Shown piece after piece: positions 1-8,495 of a stretch of 52,856 nt of DNA. A program made the translations under genes and the position numbers. Location of the stretch: the IMG/VR virus record IMGVR_UViG_3300028399_000002, positions 1 to 52,856 of that record; one strand, written 5' to 3'. Each line of letters opens with the position of its first letter. The stretch's first letter is position 1. This stretch comes from a virus. The notes under the pieces were generated by a model that ran no database searches, was not told the DNA's origin, and worked only from the letters and a program-made list of their open reading frames with translations.

Positions 1-127
1 ATAGATACTCTTAGGAAGGAAAATTTAGGTTGTGTTCCGCTTCCTAAAGAAGTACATGAGTTGAGATACAAGATTCACTTGGCTCTCAGAAAAAGAAAAA
101 GTAAGTCCCCTTCAGAGGTGACTCTGA
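1..127. repeat. Terminal overlap, left copy
   Basis: These 127 bases are identical to the last 127 bases (52730-52856). The endonuclease frame that starts at 52412 continues without a break through the overlap into base 128, so the two ends join. 127 is a usual assembler k-mer length and the cut falls inside an intron gene, so I infer an artefact of linearising a circular contig rather than a packaged terminal repeat. Confidence 0.9.
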
Positions 128-252
128 AGTGCAAAGCTCCGAAATTGCGGGGAAACCCTAACGTAAAGTCGAGGGCAATCCGCAGCCAAGCCTCTGATGA
201 GGAAGGTTCAACGACTATAATGGAGCCATCTCAAGACGAGATGATGGGATAG
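1..252 (+). CDS. Intron-encoded LAGLIDADG endonuclease, C-terminal part
   Basis: This is the end of the endonuclease that starts at 52412; residues 107-189 lie here once the ends are joined. The last 40 or so residues are read through the intron core (P2 to P7), so their sequence is set by the RNA fold more than by protein function. The stop TAG sits in the P7 3' strand. Overlap of an endonuclease frame with intron core helices is known from other phage group I introns. Confidence 0.85.
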   Translation: MDTLRKENLGCVPLPKEVHELRYKIHLALRKRKSKSPSEVTLKCKAPKLRGNPNVKSRAIRSQASDEEGSTTIMEPSQDEMMG

Positions 253-289
253 TCTGAGCTGCATGGAAACATGCAGAATAACAAAACTG

Positions 290-311
290 TTACGGTCATA
301 TCGTAAGCTAA
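290..311 (+). CDS. Major capsid protein, exon 2
   Basis: Exon 2 is only 22 nt. Joined to exon 1 (51488-52389, ending with the first two bases of an Ile codon) it reads I-Y-G-H-I-V-S-stop, which completes the C-terminus of the capsid protein at 307 residues. TTAC at its start pairs with GTAA of the internal guide sequence (101-104) as P10. The splice sites rest on the U-G pair in P1, the terminal G at 289 and the restored reading frame; they are inferred, not measured. Confidence 0.8.
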
Positions 312-319
312 CCTAAAAC

Positions 320-350
320 GGGGGGCAACTGAGTCATTCGGTTGCTCCCC
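320..350 (+). terminator. Stem-loop after the major capsid gene
   Basis: GGGGGGCAAC (320-329) pairs with GTTGCTCCCC (341-350) over 10 bp with one G-U pair. That position would be A-C on the other strand, so the + strand RNA is the folding strand. It follows the capsid stop codon by 8 nt and precedes the next ribosome binding site. There is no real T-run (ACTTAATAAC), so it may stabilise or attenuate rather than stop the transcript. Confidence 0.5.
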
Positions 351-377
351 ACTTAATAACTTTAGGAGGGTAGGTAA

Positions 378-1007
378 ATGTCTAAGTCGAGGTTTTCGGG
401 TCCGGTTCAGTCTGAGGCTGGATTCAAAATTGATGACAATACAACTGTAGCAGATAGTAGTGGTAATCTTTACCAGGCTGGTACACAGATAACGTCCTCT
501 GCGGCTGAACTTAACCTGAATGACCTTAGTGCTGTTGGTGCTTTGGTTAAGGTTAAGAAGATAGCTATTACTGCCAGTGATGGAACTGAGCAGGATAGTG
601 GATGGGACTTGCCGTCAAAGGCTATAGTTCTTGATGTGTTCCTTGAGGTTACTACTGCTGAGTCTACAGGTACTACTAAAACTTTGGATGTAGGCTTGCT
701 TTCGTCTGAGACTGGTGGCGATGCTGACGGTTTCCTTGATGGTGTAAGTACGGCTTCTACAGGGCTTGTTCGTGGTGTTGCTACAATTACTGCTGGAGCA
801 AACGAGAACTACTTCTCTTCTACTACGAGAGGCGTGCTTCTGGCTTCTCTGACTCCTGGTAGTGATGCTGCGACAGATGTTGGTACGTACTATGAGAAAT
901 ACCATCTCAGTGATTCTGTTACTGCAAAGAGTGTTTCGTATACTGCGGGATCGGCTCAGACTGAGTTTGCTGGAAATATCTACATCGTGTATATTGAGCT
1001 TGGTTAA
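378..1007 (+). CDS. Virion protein, probable head decoration or fibre
   Basis: This 209-residue protein is rich in Ser, Thr, Gly and Ala and almost free of charge clusters, as in beta-rich virion surface proteins. The segment SAAELNLNDLSAVGALVKV resembles a linker often seen in phage head fibre and decoration proteins. It lies directly after the major capsid gene with a GGAGGG ribosome binding site 7-9 nt before ATG. The position favours a capsid-associated protein, but no fold could be verified. Confidence 0.55.
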   Translation: MSKSRFSGPVQSEAGFKIDDNTTVADSSGNLYQAGTQITSSAAELNLNDLSAVGALVKVKKIAITASDGTEQDSGWDLPSKAIVLDVFLEVTTAESTGTTKTLDVGLLSSETGGDADGFLDGVSTASTGLVRGVATITAGANENYFSSTTRGVLLASLTPGSDAATDVGTYYEKYHLSDSVTAKSVSYTAGSAQTEFAGNIYIVYIELG

Positions 1008-1010
1008 GTG

Positions 1011-1082
1011 ATGCTTAACAGGATCAAAATACAGCTAATAAATCTATACTATGTTTTGCTTGGTTTAATGCCGAGACTATAA
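1011..1082 (+). CDS. Possible 23-residue hydrophobic peptide
   Basis: ATG begins 3 nt after the preceding stop codon and the frame encodes a peptide with the hydrophobic stretch LINLYYVLLGLM. It fills most of an 89-nt gap. There is no clear Shine-Dalgarno sequence, so translation would depend on coupling. It may be chance. Confidence 0.25.
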   Translation: MLNRIKIQLINLYYVLLGLMPRL

Positions 1083-1096
1083 TCAGGAGGTGCTTT

Positions 1097-1639
1097 ATGT
1101 CAAAGTTCAGCTTTTTTGGTGTAGCTGACAAGGGAATAGACGGTAAGATTATATCTGAGTATCCTTCGTGGTATTATGACCGTCATATAGCAAATTTGGA
1201 GAACTCTATTAAGATGCGTGAGTATCATTTGGAGCGTGGTCTTGCACATCCAGAAGTGAAGCATGACATCATAGAGAGTGTTGCTCGTGACAGAAAGAAG
1301 CTTGATGAAATCAAGGCTTCTATACCTAAGCTTACTGCTGCACAGAAGGACAAGTGTTACAAGGAGTACAAGCGTATAAGTGAGGTTCTTCGGAATGCAC
1401 TTCCTTCCAGGTATGAGATGAAAGTTGGGTTGGTTGATCACCACAAAGAAGTTGCTCAGATCACTACTCCGACTTTCGAGGTTGATCTTGAGATAGCTGA
1501 GGCTTGTAATGTGAAGGTTGAAGGTGGTAAGGTAAACCGCAATCAGCTTTCAAAAATATGGAAAATTCTCGGAATGTATCTTGGCGAATATACTAACGTT
1601 GAGGTACTTCGTCGCGAGAATATGAGAAGTGTGGCGTAA
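1097..1639 (+). CDS. Structural-region protein, unrecognised
   Basis: This is a 180-residue, largely helical and charged protein. The N-terminus contains KFSFFGVADKGIDGKIISEYPSWYY as two short pieces around a conserved-looking aromatic cluster, followed by long amphipathic helices. A strong AGGAGG site precedes ATG, and its stop codon overlaps the start of the next gene (TAATG). The position between decoration protein and neck/tail genes suggests a head completion or assembly role, which is inference only. Confidence 0.6.
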   Translation: MSKFSFFGVADKGIDGKIISEYPSWYYDRHIANLENSIKMREYHLERGLAHPEVKHDIIESVARDRKKLDEIKASIPKLTAAQKDKCYKEYKRISEVLRNALPSRYEMKVGLVDHHKEVAQITTPTFEVDLEIAEACNVKVEGGKVNRNQLSKIWKILGMYLGEYTNVEVLRRENMRSVA

Positions 1640-2547
1640 TGGACGGAATCAGTATGTTATATAGATTGAGGGAGCTTCTCAATGAGGATGCTAACTCTAC
1701 TTTTCTTGATGACAGGACATCCTATAGTCTCCTGTATGAAGCGGCAAAGTATTTTGTGGATATTACAGGGTGTCTGAAAGCTACCCAGTCTATAACTACT
1801 GTGGCTGATCAGCAGACATATACTATAAATGCTGACTTCTTGCGCTTGTATCTCAAGAATAGCAGAAATGATTACTTTCTTGAGTACAGTGACGGGACGT
1901 CAACATATACCCTTTACTGGAAGGATTACGAAGATATAATCTTTGAGAATAATACAACTTCGGTGACTATACCGAGTCACTTTGCGATTATAGACAAGCC
2001 TACTTTGAATTCAAGGCTTACTGGTACTGTTACTGCTACAAGTGCTGCATCCGGAGGTGAAAGTACACTTACAGATTCGAGTGCTGATTTTTCAAATGTG
2101 AGTCCAGGAGATAACGTACATAATACTACAGATGGTAGTTCTGGTATTGTTCTTTCGGCAGACTCTTCAACATCTCTGACTGTAGCTTTATTCGGCGGCA
2201 CAAACAATGACTGGACTTCCGGAGATTCCTATGTCATACAGCCACAGGGTAGGTTGCAGTTGGTGCTTTCACCACCTCCTTCTCAGGCTGGACATGCTAT
2301 AACTTTGAGGTATGTTCAGAAACCTGATCCTGTATTCTCTGACTACGGGATATACAGGTTTCCAGAGGAGTACCATGAAGCACTTTGCTATTATGCTGCA
2401 TGGTTCTATAAGTACCGTGATAGAGAGCCTAATTTTGGTGATAGGCTGTATCAGCAGTTTGATTTTGCTGTTAGGAAGGCTTCAGATTCTTTGAAGCGTA
2501 CTTTTAGAAAGAGCGGTTTGAGGGTTAATTTACGTAAGAGGAATTAA
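1639..2547 (+). CDS. Neck/tail-tube type structural protein
   Basis: The 302-residue protein starts with a helical segment (RLRELLNED, then LLYEAAKYFVDI) followed by a beta-rich part and a C-terminus with FPEEYHEALCYYAAWFYKYRDRE. That layout, a helical ring-forming part plus a conserved FPEEYHEAL motif, is common in phage head-tail connector or tail-tube adaptor proteins placed between capsid genes and the gp10-like protein. It starts on the stop of the previous gene. The family assignment is tentative. Confidence 0.55.
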   Translation: MDGISMLYRLRELLNEDANSTFLDDRTSYSLLYEAAKYFVDITGCLKATQSITTVADQQTYTINADFLRLYLKNSRNDYFLEYSDGTSTYTLYWKDYEDIIFENNTTSVTIPSHFAIIDKPTLNSRLTGTVTATSAASGGESTLTDSSADFSNVSPGDNVHNTTDGSSGIVLSADSSTSLTVALFGGTNNDWTSGDSYVIQPQGRLQLVLSPPPSQAGHAITLRYVQKPDPVFSDYGIYRFPEEYHEALCYYAAWFYKYRDREPNFGDRLYQQFDFAVRKASDSLKRTFRKSGLRVNLRKRN

Positions 2548-2548
2548 T

Positions 2549-5500
2549 ATGGCTGATGTAAAGTGGACAAGAAAAGAAATTGCTCTTGGTGGCAGGCTTA
2601 TAACATATCTTGATCCAATCTTGATCGGCGAAAATTTTTCTTCTCTGATCAATTTGCGGTATACGGATGTCGGTATTAAGGGTATAGGTGGAATGACAAA
2701 GTATAATCCGTCTGCTCTGACTACACATCCTAAGATTAGAAACGCTTTCCACTTTGTGAAAGAGCAGCCTGCTGAAAGTCACTTTCTTGTGCAAGCTTAT
2801 AATGATGCTGAAACTGAAAGCAAAGTTTTTGAGAATACTACTGCTATCACTAACCAAGGCAATTTCTCTGCCACCGCCTTACATACGGATGCTGTAGGTG
2901 CGAGCTTAGGTAGATTCAGTAAAGGTCCTAATGGTAGTGTGATATATTGTAATGGTAAAGAGTCTATGATATGGGGTGGTAATGAGTATCGCTGTGCGGC
3001 GTTCATTAACTATGATCCCTCAGGCTCTTTCAGTTACGATTATTCGGATGTTATCAGTAATACGCTTGATGATAACGAAAATATAGCTACGCTCTATACA
3101 GGAGCTGGAGGTGTAGATTCTAATGTAATGTTGATGCTTCACTGTAATGGTACAGACGGAAGTACAACATTTACAGACGATTCTCCGACTACTCCACATA
3201 CAGTGACGGCAAACGGAAATGCTCAGATAGATACAGCTCAGAAAAAATTTGGCTCTGCTTCTGGTTTATTTGATGGTACTGGTGACTACCTTACTATACC
3301 TGATAATGCAGACTTTGATTTTAGTGGCGGTAACTTTACTATAGATATGCAAGTGAGGCTGAACTCCTTGTCTTCAAATATGGGTTTGTACTCTCAGTCG
3401 TCTGCTGGTGGTGCTGGAGCAGAGGAACACTTTCAGTTCTATGTAACATCTGCTGGAGCTCTTGTCCTCAGCATATACTCTGCTGGTACTGAAGTGGTAA
3501 ATGTTAGTACGGCAGATGGTACAATTTCGACAGGAGCGTGGTATCACGTAGAGCTTGTTGAAAGTGGTAATGACTGGTATATTTTTGTTGATGGTAAGCA
3601 GAAAGCTTATACCAGTGATACTGACCGTGCGGCTAACTATACTGGAAGTGTGTACATAGGCTGTTTGGTAACTGACCAGACAACCACTTCAGCCTATCTT
3701 GATGGCTGGCTTGATGAAATCAGGGTTTCCAATATAGCGAGACATACCTCTGAATTTGAAGCTCCTACTCAGGAGTATTCTACAACTACGTCGCAGTCTT
3801 TTTGTTATATAGGTTCTACAAGACCAATTCAAGGTTTTAAGCTTTATATAAAGACTGTTAATACAGCTTCCAGTAATATGGGTGTAAAATACTGGGATGG
3901 GTCTTCTTGGGTAGGAGTAACTAATTTTTCAGACGGAACAAAAAGTGGTGGAGTTTCGCTTGCACAGACAGGCAGTGTTACATTTGATTCAACAGACGGA
4001 ATTGCTAAAGTAAGATTTTTGAATGATGATGTTCTATATTGGTATCAAGTATATGTGGACAATGTTGCTTCTGGTACTTCTATCTACTATATAACTGTTG
4101 ATACTCCCTTTCAAGATATAAAGGATTTGTGGGATGGTGTTTATCGTGAACCTATACTGTTTAAATTTTGGGATGATAGTAACGGCAAGTTTCTCGATTT
4201 TACTCCTAATGTTGCTGAAGAAGATTATAACTCTGGCAGTTCTACTACCTATGCGCAGGTAGGGGGGTTACAAAGTTCTACTGATTATATTGTTGTAGGT
4301 TTTACTGAAAAGATTACGGGTTTAAAGTTTACTTTGCCTGACGTTGCTAACACTGTTACCGCATCTTGGATTACTGTTTATTATTGGTCGGGTTCTTCTT
4401 GGGTGAGTGTAGGTACTGTAAACGACGGTACACTTAATGGAACTAAGTCACTTGGCCAGTCTGGAGTAATTGATTGGAACCCTACAGTAGGTACAAATGA
4501 GGTAAAGAGACAGATCGAGGATAGCCCTCCGCTTTATTGCTATAAACTAACTTTCGCAAACAATTTTTCTTCTGATGTACGCATAGATTACTGTGGCGGG
4601 ATTACTGCTCCAGAAACTATAAAAGGATACAAGTTTAGTTTGTTTGCTGGTAATAGAGTTTGGCTTTGTTCTGAGACTGCTGGCAAGAAAAATTCTGTCA
4701 GGTGTTCTTCTGAATACACTACTGAAGTGTGGAATGGAGATGACACAGAAGAGTTTGAGTTCGGTGATGAGCGAGAGATTGTAGCGGCTGCTGGACTGTA
4801 TACACAGTTTGGCTCTAACTTGTATAGTGTTATTCTTTTCGCTAAGGAACACGAAATTTGGTTATTGATAGGAAACGATCCTGAAGACTGGGTGAAATAC
4901 AGATTATCTGATAGCATAGGCTGTATTGCTCCATTGACGTTGCAGGCTGTGCACTTAGGTGTAGATAAGAAGACTGGACAGAGTAAAAATGCGGTTATCT
5001 TCCAAGGATCAAACGGAATATATCTCTGTGATGGGCGTTCAATTGTCGGGATACATTCTGATATACAAGATAAGTTTGATATGCGAAATTCCAACTCGGT
5101 AAATTCTGCTAAGAAAAATATATCTAAAGCTTTCTATGACGAAATGAATCAAGAGTATCATTGGTTATGTGCTACAGGTACTTCAACAACTCTCAATGAA
5201 GAATGGGTTTATGACATAAAAAGAGGCAAGTGGTATCAAGTAGATCGCGGTTCCAACAGAGCTTTATCTTGCGGCTGTATTGCTTACGACACAGACGGAA
5301 ACACTTATAACTATGCGGCAGGCGGCGATACTGGATACGTCTTCAGACTTGAATACGGCAATAAAATGGATGAGGCAGACATAGACCACACGTTTGAAAT
5401 TGGTGATCTTGCTCTCAATAATGGATCACTTGAAGTGGAAACTATAGTGAGACGTATAAAGTTAATAATGGTAGCTAAAACTAATACATCTAACAGTGTG

Positions 5501-5719
5501 ACAGTGACACATTATGGGGATTCAAAAACTTCGGGAACCTCTTTTACTATGTCACCAGTAAAAAGTGGTTACAGGATTGCTGATCCAAACAAGGGTCACA
5601 GCTTCGGACCACATATTACACACAGATTTAAATTTCAAATTTCTACAAATAATGAGACGTGGGGATTTGAACCTTTATATTTGACCTTACTGTATAAACC
5701 AGTTAGATTAGATTATTAG
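2549..5719 (+). CDS. Large tail protein (gp10-like) with a LamG-type domain
   Basis: This 1056-residue protein has a tail-stabiliser look: the C-terminal half (about 690-930) has repeats of aromatic strands such as YKFSLFAGNRVWLCSE and LYSVILFAKEHEIWLLIG, typical of the propeller-like nozzle/stabilisation proteins of short-tailed phages. Residues about 190-410 form a concanavalin/LamG-like jelly roll (GSASGLFDGTGDYLTIPDNA, FTIDMQVRLNS, WYHVELVESG, LDEIRVSNIARH), a carbohydrate-binding fold. A GAGG site precedes ATG. The LamG domain looks like an insertion that could give the tail a sugar-binding surface. Confidence 0.7.
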   Translation: MADVKWTRKEIALGGRLITYLDPILIGENFSSLINLRYTDVGIKGIGGMTKYNPSALTTHPKIRNAFHFVKEQPAESHFLVQAYNDAETESKVFENTTAITNQGNFSATALHTDAVGASLGRFSKGPNGSVIYCNGKESMIWGGNEYRCAAFINYDPSGSFSYDYSDVISNTLDDNENIATLYTGAGGVDSNVMLMLHCNGTDGSTTFTDDSPTTPHTVTANGNAQIDTAQKKFGSASGLFDGTGDYLTIPDNADFDFSGGNFTIDMQVRLNSLSSNMGLYSQSSAGGAGAEEHFQFYVTSAGALVLSIYSAGTEVVNVSTADGTISTGAWYHVELVESGNDWYIFVDGKQKAYTSDTDRAANYTGSVYIGCLVTDQTTTSAYLDGWLDEIRVSNIARHTSEFEAPTQEYSTTTSQSFCYIGSTRPIQGFKLYIKTVNTASSNMGVKYWDGSSWVGVTNFSDGTKSGGVSLAQTGSVTFDSTDGIAKVRFLNDDVLYWYQVYVDNVASGTSIYYITVDTPFQDIKDLWDGVYREPILFKFWDDSNGKFLDFTPNVAEEDYNSGSSTTYAQVGGLQSSTDYIVVGFTEKITGLKFTLPDVANTVTASWITVYYWSGSSWVSVGTVNDGTLNGTKSLGQSGVIDWNPTVGTNEVKRQIEDSPPLYCYKLTFANNFSSDVRIDYCGGITAPETIKGYKFSLFAGNRVWLCSETAGKKNSVRCSSEYTTEVWNGDDTEEFEFGDEREIVAAAGLYTQFGSNLYSVILFAKEHEIWLLIGNDPEDWVKYRLSDSIGCIAPLTLQAVHLGVDKKTGQSKNAVIFQGSNGIYLCDGRSIVGIHSDIQDKFDMRNSNSVNSAKKNISKAFYDEMNQEYHWLCATGTSTTLNEEWVYDIKRGKWYQVDRGSNRALSCGCIAYDTDGNTYNYAAGGDTGYVFRLEYGNKMDEADIDHTFEIGDLALNNGSLEVETIVRRIKLIMVAKTNTSNSVTVTHYGDSKTSGTSFTMSPVKSGYRIADPNKGHSFGPHITHRFKFQISTNNETWGFEPLYLTLLYKPVRLDY

Positions 5720-5730
5720 GGGGTAAAGTG

Positions 5731-7011
5731 ATGGCAAACATAGGTAAGCTGTATCAGACTATGCTTCGTAGAAAGAGAAGGTCTGGTAGAGCTCTGTCTG
5801 AAAGAGAATTGAGAAGCCTTTATGGTGCTTGGTTGAGTGGTGAACTTGCACGTCAGGCTCAGCTTGAAGCTCAGGCTACGCGTAAAAGGGCTTTGGAGTC
5901 TGAAATAGCATTGAGGCAGCAGAAAATGAGACAGGAAAAGCGGGCTGCTAAAGTAGGAGGTTTGCTTCAGCTTGGTGGTCTTGCAACTCAAGGTTATTTA
6001 GGCTATAAGCATTTTCAGGAAGCGAGAGCCAGGCGTCTTGCTGATGAACGCATGATGCGTGAAATACTGGGTGAATCTAAGCCTGTTACCAAGACTGAAA
6101 AAGCAGCTATATCTACTCCTGAAGCTCCAGGTGCTCAAATATCTACTCCTACAGGTAGGGTACTTGAAACAGTGCCTCATACTGCCAGACTTGATGTGGA
6201 ACCTCTTACTCCTCCTATCGGTATGAGTAAACCAGTTTTTGATCCTCTCTCTACACCAGTATCGTTGCAGCCTCAAGAACTTTCTGTTCCGTTGCCTACT
6301 CCTCCTACATTGGAGATAGGTCAGTCTGTAGGTGCACAGCAGGCAACTACACAGGCTTTAACTGTTTCACCTCCAGTTATTCCAGGTGCTGAAACTGCTG
6401 CACTTGAAGCTGGTACTGCTGGTGTCGAAGCTGGTGCTGCTGCTATTGAAGCTACGGGTGCTTCGCAAGTAAACCCGCTTGCAGTTAATGTTCCTGCTGC
6501 TTTACCTATCGCTGCTGGCACTGCTATATATAGTGCTCGTGAAAAAATTGCAGAGGAACTTCCTGGCGGTTCCCGTGAATGGGGAGCTATAGGTGGTGCT
6601 ACAACCGGATATGGAATATCCTTGGCACTTGGTGTTGTTAATCCTTTTGCTACTCTTGCTTTAGTAGGTGCTGGTGCTATTGCTGGTGGTAAAGTAATCT
6701 GTACTGAGCTTAACAGACAGGGTTTGCTCCCAAATTATATATACTTCCTTGATTCTCTTTATGCAAAAGAGAAAATAGATTCTAAAGTGAAAGAGGGTTA
6801 TAGATGGTGGGGAGTGAAAGTAGTTGAGTTAATGAGGAAGTATGAAATTGTTACTAAACTTGTTGCTCCTTTTGGTAGAGCTTGGGCATATCACATGGCA
6901 AGTAAGATGGATAAGCGAATTAAGGGTAGTTGGCTTGGTGCGATACTTGAGTTTGTAGGTATCCCCGTATGTAGGGTACTTTACAGTATAAAGAAGTTTT
7001 TGGGGAGGTAA
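5731..7011 (+). CDS. Probable internal virion (ejection) protein
   Basis: ATG at 5731 is preferred over the GTG at 5728 because AGGGGG stands 7 nt upstream. The 426-residue protein has a basic helical N-terminus (Arg/Lys/Gln-rich to about residue 100), a Pro/Thr/Val-rich linker, an Ala-rich stretch (about 225-250) and a Gly/Ala-rich hydrophobic segment (about 290-330) able to span or insert in a membrane. Short-tailed phages carry such proteins between the tail and lysozyme genes and eject them with the DNA. Family not identified. Confidence 0.55.
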   Translation: MANIGKLYQTMLRRKRRSGRALSERELRSLYGAWLSGELARQAQLEAQATRKRALESEIALRQQKMRQEKRAAKVGGLLQLGGLATQGYLGYKHFQEARARRLADERMMREILGESKPVTKTEKAAISTPEAPGAQISTPTGRVLETVPHTARLDVEPLTPPIGMSKPVFDPLSTPVSLQPQELSVPLPTPPTLEIGQSVGAQQATTQALTVSPPVIPGAETAALEAGTAGVEAGAAAIEATGASQVNPLAVNVPAALPIAAGTAIYSAREKIAEELPGGSREWGAIGGATTGYGISLALGVVNPFATLALVGAGAIAGGKVICTELNRQGLLPNYIYFLDSLYAKEKIDSKVKEGYRWWGVKVVELMRKYEIVTKLVAPFGRAWAYHMASKMDKRIKGSWLGAILEFVGIPVCRVLYSIKKFLGR

Positions 7012-7013
7012 TA

Positions 7014-8039
7014 ATGGGATTTCTTGAAGACTTAGGCCGTTCTGGAGCTGCAAATGTTGTAGGGCAGATTGGTGAGCTTGCTCTCGGTTTGGCCCGCGAA
7101 CGCAGGCTTGCGGCGGAATCTTCTCAGAGACAGGCTATAAACGCTTTACAGTTGCGTGAACTTATGCAGAGACAGAAGGCTATGAACAGAATCATCAATA
7201 TAAAGCTCGATCCTACATTCATGTCTCTATCTGAGCCTATACAGCAGAAGGTTCTGAAGATGTATCGGGAAGCTGGAGTTGTTGATCAGGAAGGCCGTGG
7301 ACCTGCGGGAGCTATCCTTCAGTATACGCAGTTGTGGACTCAGAATAAGGAGTTGTTCAAAGGTATTGTAATGGATGAAATCCGTGAGCGTGAAAAGCGT
7401 TTAGCCGAAGAGTTTGGCAAACTTAAAGACTTGCAGTTGAAAGGTGCTCCACAGGACAAGATCAATAAGCAGCAGGCTATTGTTGAAAAGATGCGTGCTG
7501 ATATTATGGGTATGTCTGGTAGACTTCAGGATTATCTTGCTCAGCTTGATGAACAGAGGGCTGCTATGGAGGCTCTCAAATATAAGCGGGATACTGCCCT
7601 TTTGACTGAATATGTTAAGCAGCAAGGAAGGGGTGACCCTAAAGAGTTTGAAAGGAAACTTGCCTTAAAGTTTGCGGGTGCGGGAGCTCCACCTACTGAA
7701 GCTGTGGAAGAAGCTAAGAAGGCTGTACAGATTTATACTGGCGAGACTTCACCTCCTTTGGGCGGAAATCCACCACCGTTTGGTGAATTTTTATCCGGCG
7801 ATGTTTTGCGTACTGCTGATGAAATGTTTAGAGCTACATTTGAGGAAGATAAAACTCGTAAGAAAGAGCCTATTAAAGGTAAGAAACAAGTAAAGAAGAG
7901 TAAATACGCTTCTCTCAGCGATGAAGAGCTTGAAGCAGAGATAAGGAAGTATAAAAGGATAAAGACTGTTGCTGCTGCCAAGAAATTGCGTGAACTTCTC
8001 TTTGAGAGAAGGCGCAGGAAAGGTAAGATAAGTGAATAA
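7014..8039 (+). CDS. Coiled-coil internal virion protein
   Basis: This 341-residue protein is dominated by helices with heptad spacing (about 125-205 and 290-341) and ends in the very basic RKYKRIKTVAAAKKLR and ERRRRKGK segments. It starts 3 nt after the upstream gene, with GGGAGG before ATG, and is followed at once by the lysozyme gene. The gene order matches ejection proteins of short-tailed phages. No enzymatic motif is visible. Confidence 0.5.
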   Translation: MGFLEDLGRSGAANVVGQIGELALGLARERRLAAESSQRQAINALQLRELMQRQKAMNRIINIKLDPTFMSLSEPIQQKVLKMYREAGVVDQEGRGPAGAILQYTQLWTQNKELFKGIVMDEIREREKRLAEEFGKLKDLQLKGAPQDKINKQQAIVEKMRADIMGMSGRLQDYLAQLDEQRAAMEALKYKRDTALLTEYVKQQGRGDPKEFERKLALKFAGAGAPPTEAVEEAKKAVQIYTGETSPPLGGNPPPFGEFLSGDVLRTADEMFRATFEEDKTRKKEPIKGKKQVKKSKYASLSDEELEAEIRKYKRIKTVAAAKKLRELLFERRRRKGKISE

Positions 8040-8042
8040 GCT

Positions 8043-8495
8043 ATGTGGTGTTTTAGAGATAACTTACTTGAGTTTATAAAATCCTTTGAGAAATTTAAAG
8101 CAGAAGCTTATCTTCCTACCAAGAATGATGTTTGGACGATAGGTTATGGTTTTACGGAAGGAGTGAAGAAAGGAGATACTATAACCAGGAAGGAAGCGGA
8201 TAAGCGCTTAAAGAAGGAACTTAAGCGTTACAGGAAAGCTCTAAGGAAGATAGTTAAAATCAGATTGAAGTCCTATCAAGAAGATGCTCTTGTAAGTCTT
8301 GTTTACAATGTTGGTATTGCGGCTTTCAAGAGATCGAAAGCTCTAAAATACTTAAACGAAGGTAGTATAGACAAGTTTTTGGAAGAAGCCTTCTCTGAGA
8401 AAAAAGGTTTTGTGTTCCAGAAAGGTAAGAGGTTAAAAGGTTTGGTAAGGCGGAGGGCCGCAGAACGTAAAATATTTATAGAAGGTTGGAAGTAA
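8043..8495 (+). CDS. GH24-type phage lysozyme (endolysin)
   Basis: The 150-residue protein has the length and motif order of glycoside hydrolase family 24: SFEKFKAEAYLPT with the expected catalytic Glu16, then DVWTIGYGFTEG with the Thr of the active site, QEDALVSLVYNVG, and the C-terminal LVRRRAAERKIFIEG. It would cleave peptidoglycan glycan strands. The residue nine after Glu16, Asp in T4 lysozyme, is Pro25 here, with Asp29 nearby. No signal peptide is seen, so release would need a holin. Its place among virion genes leaves open a virion-borne role. Confidence 0.9.
   Translation: MWCFRDNLLEFIKSFEKFKAEAYLPTKNDVWTIGYGFTEGVKKGDTITRKEADKRLKKELKRYRKALRKIVKIRLKSYQEDALVSLVYNVGIAAFKRSKALKYLNEGSIDKFLEEAFSEKKGFVFQKGKRLKGLVRRRAAERKIFIEGWK

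Larger units (their letters stand above)
1..289 (+). mobile_element. Group I intron in the major capsid gene, 3' part with catalytic core
   Basis: This part of the intron continues from 52390 across the contig junction. Helices can be assigned by eye: IGS GTAAGTCC (101-108), P2 110-117/122-129 with GTGA loop, P3 GCTCC 136-140/GGAGC 222-226, P4 146-150/180-184, P5 156-159/172-175, P6 191-194/199-202, P7 GACTAT 213-218/ATAGTC 249-254, P8 228-232/238-242 and P9 259-265/270-276 with GAAA loop. The terminal G is placed at 289. The conserved core strings CCGCAGCCAAGC and GTTCAACGACTA are present. The order P3-P4-P5-P6-P7-P3'-P8-P7'-P9 is that of the group I fold. The endonuclease stop codon lies inside the P7 3' strand. 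Confidence 0.9.

Noticed and set aside
1-127. Packaged direct terminal repeat of the virion DNA
   Set aside because: The repeat cuts through an intron endonuclease gene, and 127 is an assembler k-mer length; assembly overlap is the simpler reading.
615-905. Antisense frames within structural genes (also 4588-5094, 9220-9801, 40961-41428, 50656-51567)
   Set aside because: They lie fully inside clear genes on the other strand, lack ribosome binding sites and have low-complexity Ser/Arg composition typical of shadow frames.
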